Shown here: in pieces, positions 19,976 to 28,647 of the stretch | How positions within the stretch are numbered: the first letter of the stretch is position 1 | How the letters are laid out: the number at the start of each line of letters is the position of its first letter | NCBI GenBank assembly: GCA_012295225.1 | Contig: WMKK01000007.1 | Coordinates: forward strand, 90,467 to 154,466 | Reading direction: 5' to 3' | Source: Ostreococcus mediterraneus | Lineage: Eukaryota; Chlorophyta; Mamiellophyceae; Mamiellales; Bathycoccaceae | DNA length: 64,000 nucleotides | Position numbers and translations under genes: made by a program | The notes under the pieces: generated by a model | Database searches by the model: none | The model's input: the letters and a program-made list of their open reading frames with translations, nothing else | Told to the model about the DNA's origin: nothing

Positions 19976-21421
19976 TCAGAGCGACGCATTCGCTTCTTCG
20001 TCGCCCACTGCCTTTGTGGGATTCCTACGGCGAAAGCTCGTTTGCGTGGTGTGTAAGACTTCAGGCACCTCGAGCTCGATAGTTTGCAATCTCGACCTCG
20101 ACGGCAACGGGTACAAATCCGCAGGAATGCCCCCTCCAGATGTTTCAAACGTATCCTTGAACTCAACCACGAGTTCCCCCACGAGTTCACGAAGCTCCTT
20201 GTTGATGAGCACTTGGTCTTGCCCGCGCGTGTACCGATGGGAATACTCGCCTTCGCTCTCGGAGAGACGTTCTTTCGTCGCGAATGGATCTTCTAAGCTA
20301 TAGCGCACGTTGAACAACCCGAGCATGGCGAGCGAGGTGATGACGGACAGACAGCATGCGTAGAACATCACCAAGCCTTTCGTATATGTCGGCACCTCGT
20401 ACACATCCTCGCCAGTGTATCCACCAGCTTCATCGTGAAGCATCTCGCTGACGATGTACGCGTAGTAGGGTGCCCAAAAAATTGGATGAATGAGGATGTA
20501 CACGCGCGCGAACGCGCGTGTCGCCATGGGCGTGCGATACGTCTTTAAAAAGCGCAAATTCTCCCACGCCATGTACGCATCCTTGTGAAACTGCCGCAAT
20601 CTCGCCGACTCGTTCCCGGGCATGCCCGCATACTTCAGCACCTCTGTTGTAAGCGATAGCTTTTGGAACTGCGCTCGCACGCGCTGTGCGATGGCCCATT
20701 GAATCTTTCGTCCCTTTTCCCACGCAACCTTGCCGCGCGACGTATTCAAGTGAACCAACCTCGCCACCTCGGGCGCCGTCAGAAAGTTTCTCACATCGCA
20801 CACCAGCTGCACCATCATCCAGCGCACTTCGTTCACGTGCTTCGCCGGCAACTTTGCCCGACCGTTCTCGCCCCAATCCCAGTCGCGGTGCCCCAAGTAG
20901 AATGTGAGCACGTTCGTCTTGAACACGCTCAACTGCTTCAACGCCTCCTCACGCCTACGAAACGCCGCATCCAACGACCCAGTCAATGGATAAATTATCG
21001 CAAACGACACAAACGTCCACGATACGTTCACGCCCAATCTATGCCCATCAATCTCGTACAGGATGAAAAACAACGTCGACGCCACGGACACCGCGCTCAC
21101 GATCACGCTCTCCGTGGTAATCAAAAACCGCTTAAACACTCGAAACGCAGCGGCAAAATTCAACAACGCCGCGAGTGTCGAACCAAGCCGCGGCATTTCT
21201 ACATCGCCATCGAGCGGGCCGAGCTTTTCGTACGCCTCGAGCGCTTCACGCCCCGACATGGTCAAGTGACACACGTCATCGCGTTCGAGCATCGAAGCCG
21301 CGGATTCCGTCCGCATGTGCGCCGCCGACTGCGCGTGCGCATCCGTCTCGCCGCGCTCCGCATCCATGCCTTCGTCAGCGTTCGTTGCGGCGTCGAATGT
21401 CACCGCGCGTTCGCGCTCCAT
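19976..21421 (-). CDS. Multi-pass membrane protein, bestrophin-like pattern
   Basis: 481 aa, ATG at 21421. Hydrophilic acidic N-terminus (about 75 aa), then hydrophobic helices near residues 105-125 and 133-152, a soluble charged middle (DAAFRRREEALKQL, HRDWDWG), and further hydrophobic segments near 315-340 and 365-390. The tail has no hydrophobic segments. The order of a helix pair, an RRE-rich loop and a second helix pair recalls bestrophin-like channels of algae and bacteria, but I cannot confirm it. Function unknown. Convergent with SURF1 (stops 112 bases apart). Confidence 0.6.
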   Translation of the reverse strand: MERERAVTFDAATNADEGMDAERGETDAHAQSAAHMRTESAASMLERDDVCHLTMSGREALEAYEKLGPLDGDVEMPRLGSTLAALLNFAAAFRVFKRFLITTESVIVSAVSVASTLFFILYEIDGHRLGVNVSWTFVSFAIIYPLTGSLDAAFRRREEALKQLSVFKTNVLTFYLGHRDWDWGENGRAKLPAKHVNEVRWMMVQLVCDVRNFLTAPEVARLVHLNTSRGKVAWEKGRKIQWAIAQRVRAQFQKLSLTTEVLKYAGMPGNESARLRQFHKDAYMAWENLRFLKTYRTPMATRAFARVYILIHPIFWAPYYAYIVSEMLHDEAGGYTGEDVYEVPTYTKGLVMFYACCLSVITSLAMLGLFNVRYSLEDPFATKERLSESEGEYSHRYTRGQDQVLINKELRELVGELVVEFKDTFETSGGGIPADLYPLPSRSRLQTIELEVPEVLHTTQTSFRRRNPTKAVGDEEANASL

Positions 21422-21706
21422 GGCGGCGGCGTGTGAGGACGAGCGACGTTGACGGCGCGCAGCTCGTCACTCATCGTCGCGCTTCTGGCGCGCGTTGACC
21501 CGTACTCGCGCTCGAACGAGCGGCAGCAGCGGAGGCGCGACAAAGAACCAACGTTGAGCGCGCACATTGCGCGTCTCGCGTCGCATTCACCGCACACGAC
21601 GGCGCAGAGGCGCGCGGAGCAGAGATCCAAATCGCCGCCATCGGTGAAGAGAAGATTTCATTTAATCCTTCGCCTTTGACGACGACGACGACGGTCGACG
21701 CGCACG

Positions 21707-24064
21707 ATGGCGTCGGGATCGATTCATTACAAGTTTAAATCTGCGAAGACGTTCGATACGCTCACGTTTGATGGGTCGTTCTTGGCTGTATCCGAGCTCA
21801 AGCGATTGATTGTCGAGAAGAAAGGATTGGGCAAGGATCACGCGTGCGAGCTCGTGCTCGTAAACGCGCAAGATTCGAGCGAATATAACGATGAAAGCGC
21901 ATTGGTGTGGAAGAATACGTCGGTGATTGTGAAGCGCGTGCCGTCGATGAAGCAGTCTGCGGTGGGAAGCGCGATAGGGTCGGATGTGGTGAAGAAGGTG
22001 GTGTACGTGGCGCCGCCGGATGTGTCGCAAATTCCATCCAAGAGTCAAGCGAGACGTTTACAGATGAATTTGAATAAGATTTCTGGCGTGAATAATAGGA
22101 ACGGTGACGGTTTGGGTGATGGTACGAATGCGGATGATCCTCTGGCGAGCATGGCGCGCGAACAGGCGCAGCAATGGGAGCAAGAAAAGCAAGCGGCGAA
22201 TTTAGCCAACGCCGGACGAGGGGGCGGACGAGGCGGGCGAGGCGGCGGACGAGGCACCCGCCCGGATGGTCCACCTGGACCTGGGTACATTTGTTTCAAG
22301 TGTAATCAAGGCGGGCACTGGATTCAAGATTGTCCGCTCGCAGCGGATACGACAGTGGAGATTGTTCGCACAAAGCACGCGTACGGGATTCCGCAAACCA
22401 AGTTGGAAGCGACGACGGGTGGGATTTTAGTGGCGCCGACGGGCGAATCTACCCAGCTCGTCGCCGCGGAGGATGAATTTAACAAGATGTTTGGGTTTTT
22501 GCGGGAGCGTGGGAAGGATACGTTAGCGATCGGGGCTGCTGGTGACGAGAATCAAACGCCGCTGGCGCTCGGATCGGGTGGCGGTGAAGACGAAGCAGCG
22601 GCGCCGGGAAGAGATGAGATCGGCGAAGGCGAACCCGCCACTACGGCGCCACCGCCACTCCCACCTGGATTTATGCCGCCACTCCCACCCGGTGCACCAC
22701 CACCGAATGCGCGTAAAGCGAGCGAGCTCACCGCCGCCGCCGCACCCGCGATGATGGACCCAGCGATGATGATGATGGGCGCGCCTGGCGTCGTGGACCC
22801 GCTCGATCCCATGGGTATCATGTCCATGGACACCTCGCTCGAAGGCTTGAAGAAGATGGCGGAAGATTTAAAGCGTCAGCAAGAACTCTTGGCTTCGGGC
22901 GCCGCGGCGGATGTGAATATGATGATGATTCCGGGATTGATGGACCTTCCGCCGATGATGATGGCGCCGGCGGCGCCCGTCGCGCCGCTCCCGCCCATGC
23001 CCGCGGCGCCGCCGCCGCCTCGCGTCAACGCATCAGGTCCACCGTCGTTTGAGGATGATGATGAAGATACGGTGTTGACGCTCGCGCAAGGCATCGATGA
23101 GGATGAAGACAAGAAGGACAACGAAGGTCCCGTAGCGATGTTGAGCAACGACGACGAGGAGGACAATGCTGAACGCGAAGAGGATGAAGATAATCCTCGT
23201 CGTCGCTCGCGCGTGAAGCCCGCGGCGCCGCCGCCTCCACCGACACTGTCAGGTGCGGCGGCGCCTCCACGTGGGCGCCCACCGCCGCCGCCCGCGCACA
23301 TCCCAGAGGACATTCAAAAGCAGCACGAAGAAGCGCTCCAGGCGGCGGCGGCGGCGGCGGATCGTCAAGGCAGAGGCGCAGGCAGAGGCGAGGGTAGAGC
23401 CAGAGGCCGCGGTGGTCGCGGTCAAGATAGCCGCAGTGGTCGCGGTCGAGATGGCTCACCGCCGTCGATGCATCGCACCGATTCTCGCGATCGATTCGGC
23501 GATGACGACGCCGACGGCAGCCGCGGACGCAAACCGCCGCGTCAAGCAATTCGTCCCGGTGGCGGCGCTCGACCGCCTCGTTCGGACTCTCGCGAACGTC
23601 GACCGAGAGCGAACTCACGCGATCGTCGCGCGCCACCTTCGAGCCGCGGAGACTCGCGCGATCGAGGCGGGAACAGTCGCAAACGCAAATCCGACGACGA
23701 CGACGGGCGCTCAGGCAGAGGCGACAACACCGCCGACGACGATAACCGTCGTCGCGGAGAAGGACGAGGAGACGAGAGAAATAATGGTAGAGCACACGGC
23801 CGCGGCGATGGCGGCCGGGACGATGCCGCCCAGCACCGCCCAGCAAAGAGACACGCAGGTGAAAACGCAGACGCCGGCGGAGACGTCCCCGTCCCCAGCG
23901 CCGCCGGAGACGCCGCCACCGTGCATCCACCGTCGCAAGCCCGCCCACGACGCGCACGCGGTGGACGGAACCGTGGCGGCGCACGCGATGGCGGCGGCGG
24001 TCGCCCTGGACGCGGCGGTGGTCGTCCTGGACGCGGCGGCGTCTTCAATCGAATTGGCAGATAA
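21707..24064 (+). CDS. RBBP6/MPE1-like DWNN and zinc-knuckle protein, RING absent
   Basis: 785 aa, ATG at 21707. Residues 1-75 form a DWNN (ubiquitin-like) domain (IHYKFKSAKTFDTLTFDG; VIVKRVP). A CCHC knuckle lies at residues 196-209 (C196, C199, H204, C209), preceded by an RGG segment. The following GIPQTKLEATTGGIL matches the region after the knuckle in RBBP6 and Mpe1, subunits of the pre-mRNA 3' cleavage and polyadenylation complex. The RING that normally comes next is not visible; instead there are Pro-, Met-, acidic and RG/RS-rich segments. Either RING loss or a different architecture. Divergent from the membrane protein. Confidence 0.8.
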   Translation: MASGSIHYKFKSAKTFDTLTFDGSFLAVSELKRLIVEKKGLGKDHACELVLVNAQDSSEYNDESALVWKNTSVIVKRVPSMKQSAVGSAIGSDVVKKVVYVAPPDVSQIPSKSQARRLQMNLNKISGVNNRNGDGLGDGTNADDPLASMAREQAQQWEQEKQAANLANAGRGGGRGGRGGGRGTRPDGPPGPGYICFKCNQGGHWIQDCPLAADTTVEIVRTKHAYGIPQTKLEATTGGILVAPTGESTQLVAAEDEFNKMFGFLRERGKDTLAIGAAGDENQTPLALGSGGGEDEAAAPGRDEIGEGEPATTAPPPLPPGFMPPLPPGAPPPNARKASELTAAAAPAMMDPAMMMMGAPGVVDPLDPMGIMSMDTSLEGLKKMAEDLKRQQELLASGAAADVNMMMIPGLMDLPPMMMAPAAPVAPLPPMPAAPPPPRVNASGPPSFEDDDEDTVLTLAQGIDEDEDKKDNEGPVAMLSNDDEEDNAEREEDEDNPRRRSRVKPAAPPPPPTLSGAAAPPRGRPPPPPAHIPEDIQKQHEEALQAAAAAADRQGRGAGRGEGRARGRGGRGQDSRSGRGRDGSPPSMHRTDSRDRFGDDDADGSRGRKPPRQAIRPGGGARPPRSDSRERRPRANSRDRRAPPSSRGDSRDRGGNSRKRKSDDDDGRSGRGDNTADDDNRRRGEGRGDERNNGRAHGRGDGGRDDAAQHRPAKRHAGENADAGGDVPVPSAAGDAATVHPPSQARPRRARGGRNRGGARDGGGGRPGRGGGRPGRGGVFNRIGR

Positions 24065-24179
24065 ACAAAGCAGCGACACCAACAGACGGTAGTAGTTCCC
24101 GCGCGACGGCCGTTACGTTTTAATACACACGCCTACGCGATAGATTTTTCCTTGACACCTCATATCACCCCGAGCCCCT

Positions 24180-25982
24180 TTGCAATCGATGCGTTCGCGA
24201 CGCGACGTCGGCGTCGTTTTCGACTTTTCGACGCCGAGCAGAAATTTCATGTCAAAAGACGTTTTGAAATTTCAAATGTCAAAAGACGTTTTGAAATTTC
24301 AAATGTCAAAAGACGTTTTGAAATTTCAAATGTCAAAACGCGTCACACGTCGACGCGCGCGCACCATGATGTACGTCATGCGCGAGGGAGACTGCCCGCC
24401 GGACGACCGTCCGTGGCTCATCTCCACGCGCGACATGCTCGACGTGGACGCCGACGACATCGACGCGAGATGCGAGCAGTACGAGAAGGGCTCGACGGGT
24501 GAGCCGAATCAGCCACCGTTCCCGGGCGTGGAGCACAGCACGCCGCGAGACGTCGTGGCGTGGATGGATGCGCGCGCAGATTGGTTTCAGGAGAATCTTA
24601 TTCATATCGTGTGGGATGATGCGAAGCCTAGGGCGGAGAAGTTGAGCCCGGCTGCGGTGTTTCCACAGCTCATGCTTCGCAACACGTTTCGCGACGCGTC
24701 GGTGCAATTTCTATTGCCGCGCAAGGCGCTGAAGACGATTCTGAAATTTCGCAACAAGGAAGAAGAGGATTTTTTTATGAACTCACGGTATTTGCGACGA
24801 CATGACGCGCCGAAGAGTGCGATGAAGGATTTGAAGAGCTACGTCAAGTGGTTGGAAAAGGCGAAGAGCGCGAGCGAGTACGCGACGGGGGCGTCGGATT
24901 GGGACCCGCCGTTGCCTCACCCTGAAAAGGATGCGTACGTGCTCGTCGCGTCGATTGAATTTTTTGATTATGATGAAGGTGAAGTGCACGTGTTTGATGC
25001 TTTCCAAACGCTCTTGTCCAGTCTCGGAGTCCACTGCGGGGGACGGCTCATGAGACCGGGCCAAATGATGCGCCACATCGGCCACTGCGAGTACATCGAA
25101 CACTATCCAATGTTCGCCAGTCCGTCAACCCACTACAACTTCAGCGATGAGGACAATGAGTACGATCGCAAGAGAATTTCAGCGGCAAGATGGGGCGCGA
25201 TTGCGTTCATTCCCGGTTTTGAGGACGTCGGGACACTTGAGCCAGAACCACCAGCGGACGAGGCGAGAGAGAAAGCGAACCCATCGAGGACACGCATGCA
25301 CATCGCAGTGCATGAACACGAGAGTGATGACGAAGAGACTGATGACAAGATAGACGACAATAAAGCTGATGAAAAGTTGACTTGCTGGCTGCCAATCATG
25401 TGGGACATTGAGTCCGAAGAGGTCTACGCTCATGTATCCAGAGGCGAAGGGGAGCTCACCAGCATAAAGACCCGTGTTGACAACGGAACTGCCGATTCTG
25501 GAAATCTTCAAGTGGCTATGCTAGAACAGGAATTTGATTCGATCAGTAATATTAACCTCTCCAATCCTGACGCCAGATTGGAGAGGTTCAAACGTGCCTA
25601 CCCAGAACGCGCAGAGAAGGTCAAGCTCACGTCGATGGAGCGCAAGTTCTGCCGCCTACTCGCCGTCACTCAGACTCTTTGTCGGCTGCGGATAACCAAT
25701 ACGCATAATTTGGGAAACGTTTTCAATCTTGCTGAAAGAATGTCCACATATTGGAAAAGTCTGCTCTGGGGAGACATTCGCAAGCTCGGTCTTGGTTTGC
25801 CAGACGGGTCAGAGCTTGAGTCATCGCAAGAAGCGCTTTACGTTTTCCTTCGGCGGTTGGAGACCAAAATCGAGAGCTACTTGAATTTCTTCCCACCTCA
25901 CCGTACCAAATTTAAGATCGTCCCGGGACCGAAACGAAAGCGCACGCAAAAAACCGCGCAAAAAGGAAATGTTGTGGCATAA
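24180..25982 (+). CDS. Unknown protein preceded by in-frame 27-bp repeats
   Basis: Open frame of 600 aa. The start is uncertain: ATGs at 24180, inside each 27-bp repeat (24249, 24276, 24303, 24330) and at 24366/24369, after which unique protein begins (MMYVMREGDCPPDDRPW). I recognise no domain. Visible features: a DWFQENLIHIVWDD segment, a central YVLVASIEFFDYDEGEVHVF strand region, an acidic stretch (HESDDEETDDKIDD, about residues 380-395), a helical C-terminal third and a basic tail (PGPKRKRTQK). Bases about 24950-25980 look poorer in G+C and more synonymous-AT than neighbours. It contains a perfect 13-bp inverted repeat. Could be lineage-specific. Confidence 0.6.
   Translation: MQSMRSRRDVGVVFDFSTPSRNFMSKDVLKFQMSKDVLKFQMSKDVLKFQMSKRVTRRRARTMMYVMREGDCPPDDRPWLISTRDMLDVDADDIDARCEQYEKGSTGEPNQPPFPGVEHSTPRDVVAWMDARADWFQENLIHIVWDDAKPRAEKLSPAAVFPQLMLRNTFRDASVQFLLPRKALKTILKFRNKEEEDFFMNSRYLRRHDAPKSAMKDLKSYVKWLEKAKSASEYATGASDWDPPLPHPEKDAYVLVASIEFFDYDEGEVHVFDAFQTLLSSLGVHCGGRLMRPGQMMRHIGHCEYIEHYPMFASPSTHYNFSDEDNEYDRKRISAARWGAIAFIPGFEDVGTLEPEPPADEAREKANPSRTRMHIAVHEHESDDEETDDKIDDNKADEKLTCWLPIMWDIESEEVYAHVSRGEGELTSIKTRVDNGTADSGNLQVAMLEQEFDSISNINLSNPDARLERFKRAYPERAEKVKLTSMERKFCRLLAVTQTLCRLRITNTHNLGNVFNLAERMSTYWKSLLWGDIRKLGLGLPDGSELESSQEALYVFLRRLETKIESYLNFFPPHRTKFKIVPGPKRKRTQKTAQKGNVVA
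24249..24338. repeat. 27-bp tandem repeat with internal palindrome
   Basis: Three perfect 27-bp copies (24249-24275, 24276-24302, 24303-24329) and a 9-base partial fourth. Each encodes MSKDVLKFQ if translated and contains the palindrome TTTGAAATTTCAAA across the copy junction. A GAAATTTC remnant just before copy 1 suggests a longer former array. May be coding or a 5' UTR/promoter array. Confidence 0.95.
25554..25588. repeat. Perfect 13-bp inverted repeat inside a CDS
   Basis: AACCTCTCCAATC (25554-25566) and its exact reverse complement GATTGGAGAGGTT (25576-25588), separated by 9 bases. In RNA it would form a strong hairpin within the coding sequence of the unknown 600-aa protein. Confidence 0.9.
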
Positions 25983-26046
25983 TGTACGTGTAATACCAAC
26001 GTTGGTACATGATTCTATCGCTGTGCATGACAACTTTTTCTACGTG

Positions 26047-26952
26047 CTAGATACTAAATGGACGTCGGTGCGCGGCGAGCGGGATTTTTGTGCGCGCTTC
26101 ATCGACGACATCTAAGTCAATGGTACACACCCTGAGCGCCTCACGAGGATGACCTTCGTCGTCGTCATCATATGCGTCGGTAAATTCTGCGATAACTGTA
26201 CCCCAGGGATCGACAACCATGCCATGACCGTAAGATACGCGACGCTCGTTATGTCGACCAACCTGAGCCGCCGCGACGACGTAGCACTGCGTTTCGATGG
26301 CGCGCGCGCGCAGCAATGTTTCCCAGTGCGCCTTTCCCGTCGACGTCGTAAACGCCGATGGTACGATGATAATATCAGCGTTATGCTCAAACCGTAAACG
26401 CTCGTAGACGTAAGGAAACCTCAAATCGTAGCAAATGCTTACGCCGACGTTACCCATCGGCGTCGCGTGCGACACGAGCGCGTCCCCGGCAACCGTATAG
26501 TCACTCTCTCGAATACTCGTCGTCCGACGCGTCCTATCATCATCGACGACGTCGATATCGATATCAAATAAATGTGTCTTTCTATATGGCTCGCCTACGC
26601 GGCCGCTGTCCGGTGATATCATCACGTGCGTGTTGAATCGTCTACCGGCGCTCGATGACTCTTCTGGAAACCCGCCGCACGAGATAAACAACGAAAACTC
26701 CTTCGCCAACGCCTCGAGCTCGCGAATGAGCGCACCGTCGAGGGGCTGTGCGACGCCGAGGCCGTCTTGTCCGGCGAGACCGATGAAACTAAAGCCTTCA
26801 GGGAGAAACAAGGCGGAGCAGCCGGCGGCGCGAGCGGCGACGCATCTCTCACGCACGGCGCGCATGTTGTCATCTTGCGCGTGCGTGGATGTCATTTGCG
26901 CGATGGCGATTGTGCTCTGCCGCTGGACGTGCGGCAGGCGTTCGTGCGTCAT
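26047..26952 (-). CDS. NIT1: NIT1-type carbon-nitrogen hydrolase
   Basis: 301 aa, ATG at 26952. Nitrilase-superfamily triad is clear: E52 in LPEGFSFIG, K125 in YRKTHLFD and C174 in SICYDLRFP. The RKTHLFDIDI and VPSAFTTSTGKAHWETLLRA segments are typical of the NIT1/NitFhit branch, now known as deaminated-glutathione amidase, a metabolite-repair enzyme. No transit peptide is evident from this start. The protein ends normally for the family (DVVDEARTKIPLAAHRR). Single exon; tandem with the downstream minus-strand gene. Confidence 0.9.
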   Translation of the reverse strand: MTHERLPHVQRQSTIAIAQMTSTHAQDDNMRAVRERCVAARAAGCSALFLPEGFSFIGLAGQDGLGVAQPLDGALIRELEALAKEFSLFISCGGFPEESSSAGRRFNTHVMISPDSGRVGEPYRKTHLFDIDIDVVDDDRTRRTTSIRESDYTVAGDALVSHATPMGNVGVSICYDLRFPYVYERLRFEHNADIIIVPSAFTTSTGKAHWETLLRARAIETQCYVVAAAQVGRHNERRVSYGHGMVVDPWGTVIAEFTDAYDDDDEGHPREALRVCTIDLDVVDEARTKIPLAAHRRPFSI

Positions 26953-27064
26953 CGCGTATGGGCGTCGGACTCTGTGGTGTGGGGCGGAGAGGTAGTTGAT
27001 ATTTTTAATTTTACAAACCGCGCCGCATGCGCCTTCTTCTGTTCTTTTCTCGGGCGTGAACGCC

Positions 27065-28372
27065 TCACGCTTCGATTTTCACGCCCGTTGCGACGGCTTG
27101 ACCGCGCTCGAGGTCATATCGCCCGTCGCTGGGACGCACGCTCTCTGGCGTGAAGACGCCGCCGCGATACGCGCTGCTCACTGGGCTAAATGGCACGCCA
27201 GGTCGAGCGCCAGGCTTGCAACGCGCGCGGAATCGTAACTCAATGGATACGCGACCTTTGATGGAATCTTTGCGAGCGGCAACCGGGTCAGGGGCGCCGT
27301 TACGCAAATCGCGCTTGTCCTCTGGTTGCCATTGACCGGCGCCGTGCCACATGTCAAAGGAATCAAAAATCATATACGGCGCGGTGATCCACACGTGCTC
27401 GTCGCTCGGCTGAAGCTCGGGTGAGCCACGTGTCATGTAGTTGGCATCCTGTGCCTCAAACTTGTCCTCCTTTTTCTTCGTGCTGAAGGCTTGCATGACC
27501 ATCGGCGCCGCGCTCATGGGATTCGCCTTGATTTTCTCCATGGCATTCTTAAACTGACTCGCCGCCGTCTTGTTTGCGTCATCCTCGACGTTATCCTCCG
27601 GTCGGCGGATATCATACGTCCACTCTTGCGTACCACCGTTTTTGGGCAAAAGCACAACTAAAGGTTTGTCCCAGGCTTGACCAGTTGGGTCCCGCGGCGA
27701 ACGCAACAACCACACGTTGTAATATCGATAACTGTAGTCGTCGCTATTCGACATCCCAGCCTCCATCCACCCCGGGCTCTTGTAATCAATCGCATCCGGG
27801 TCGCGATGTAATCGTCCCAAAGGATTATACTTGCTCATGATGAAATCCTCCTTGGTTCGACGCTGCATAAAATCAATCGCGCGGTCGTAATACTTTGGCT
27901 CGTTGACAAACGCCACGCCGTTCAACACCTGACCACCAAATTCCGGTGAGCACTCCTCGGGAAACGCCTCTTCAAGTAGCGCCTTACCAGCGGCAAACGC
28001 TTCGGGCCATAACGTGTGATGTCCGGCGTTTTTATTCCTCACGCCAATCTTTTCCCACCCGGCGTCCACGACGCTCAACAACTTTTGCAACTTGGCCGAG
28101 TTCGGGTCGATGATGCTCACGAACCGTTCAGCATTCGCCGCCTTAATCGCGCGCGCAGCCTCTTCGTTAATGAGCACGGTTTTATCGACGCTGCCATCCT
28201 TGTACGGGATCGTCGCCACGCGCGAGGTGGCGTCCGGCGTGATTGGTGTCCCGGCTTCAGCGGTTGACGCTCGCGGCGTTATCCATTCGTGGCGTTGGTG
28301 CGCCCGGCGATGACGCGGCGCAGATGGCGCACGCAGCGCGGCAGTGTGCGAATGTGATGCCATCGTCGTCAT
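27065..28372 (-). CDS. Unknown protein with plastid-type leader
   Basis: 435 aa, ATG at 28372 (second at 28363). The first 45 residues are Ser/Ala/His/Arg-rich with no acidic residues before residue 28, like a chloroplast transit peptide. The mature part is soluble and conserved-looking, with RAIDFMQRRTKEDFIMSKYN, aromatic-rich DDYSYRYYNVWLLRSP, and near the end IFDSFDMWHGAG and RVSIELRFRARC. The last two elements faintly resemble the distal His and Arg motifs of 2-oxoglutarate oxygenases, but no HxD was found, so I give no function. Confidence 0.6.
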   Translation of the reverse strand: MTTMASHSHTAALRAPSAPRHRRAHQRHEWITPRASTAEAGTPITPDATSRVATIPYKDGSVDKTVLINEEAARAIKAANAERFVSIIDPNSAKLQKLLSVVDAGWEKIGVRNKNAGHHTLWPEAFAAGKALLEEAFPEECSPEFGGQVLNGVAFVNEPKYYDRAIDFMQRRTKEDFIMSKYNPLGRLHRDPDAIDYKSPGWMEAGMSNSDDYSYRYYNVWLLRSPRDPTGQAWDKPLVVLLPKNGGTQEWTYDIRRPEDNVEDDANKTAASQFKNAMEKIKANPMSAAPMVMQAFSTKKKEDKFEAQDANYMTRGSPELQPSDEHVWITAPYMIFDSFDMWHGAGQWQPEDKRDLRNGAPDPVAARKDSIKGRVSIELRFRARCKPGARPGVPFSPVSSAYRGGVFTPESVRPSDGRYDLERGQAVATGVKIEA

Positions 28373-28647
28373 CGTGGCGCGTATGACGTCGCGTGTGCGG
28401 TCTCCGCGCCGCGGTGTGAGGGGTGGCGTTGAAAGATATTGTTGACGCTCGTCGCGCCTCGTCAGCCTGCTCGCGACTGACGCACCGTAACGACTTCGCG
28501 ATCGAACGTCGTGTGCGAAATTTTAGAATTTCAATGGATACATGAAGAGTTTACATTTAGCTGTTGATGGGGCAAAGTCGGGTATGTGATGGTACATGAA
28601 TCAATTATACGCGACGCGTTTGGTGAAAACGGTTCGATGCAGTTGGG

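Noticed and set aside
20663-21436. 257-aa + strand ORF opposite the membrane protein gene
   Set aside because: Arg/His-rich shadow of the minus-strand CDS; no homology pattern.
23025-23984. 319-aa minus-strand ORF under the RBBP6-like gene
   Set aside because: Mirror of Gly/Arg/Asp-rich codons; the + strand frame has recognisable domains.
24950-25980. Horizontal transfer of the AT-richer unknown gene
   Set aside because: Base composition looks different by eye, but no bacterial or viral homology is recognised and no mobile-element borders are seen; not enough to claim transfer.
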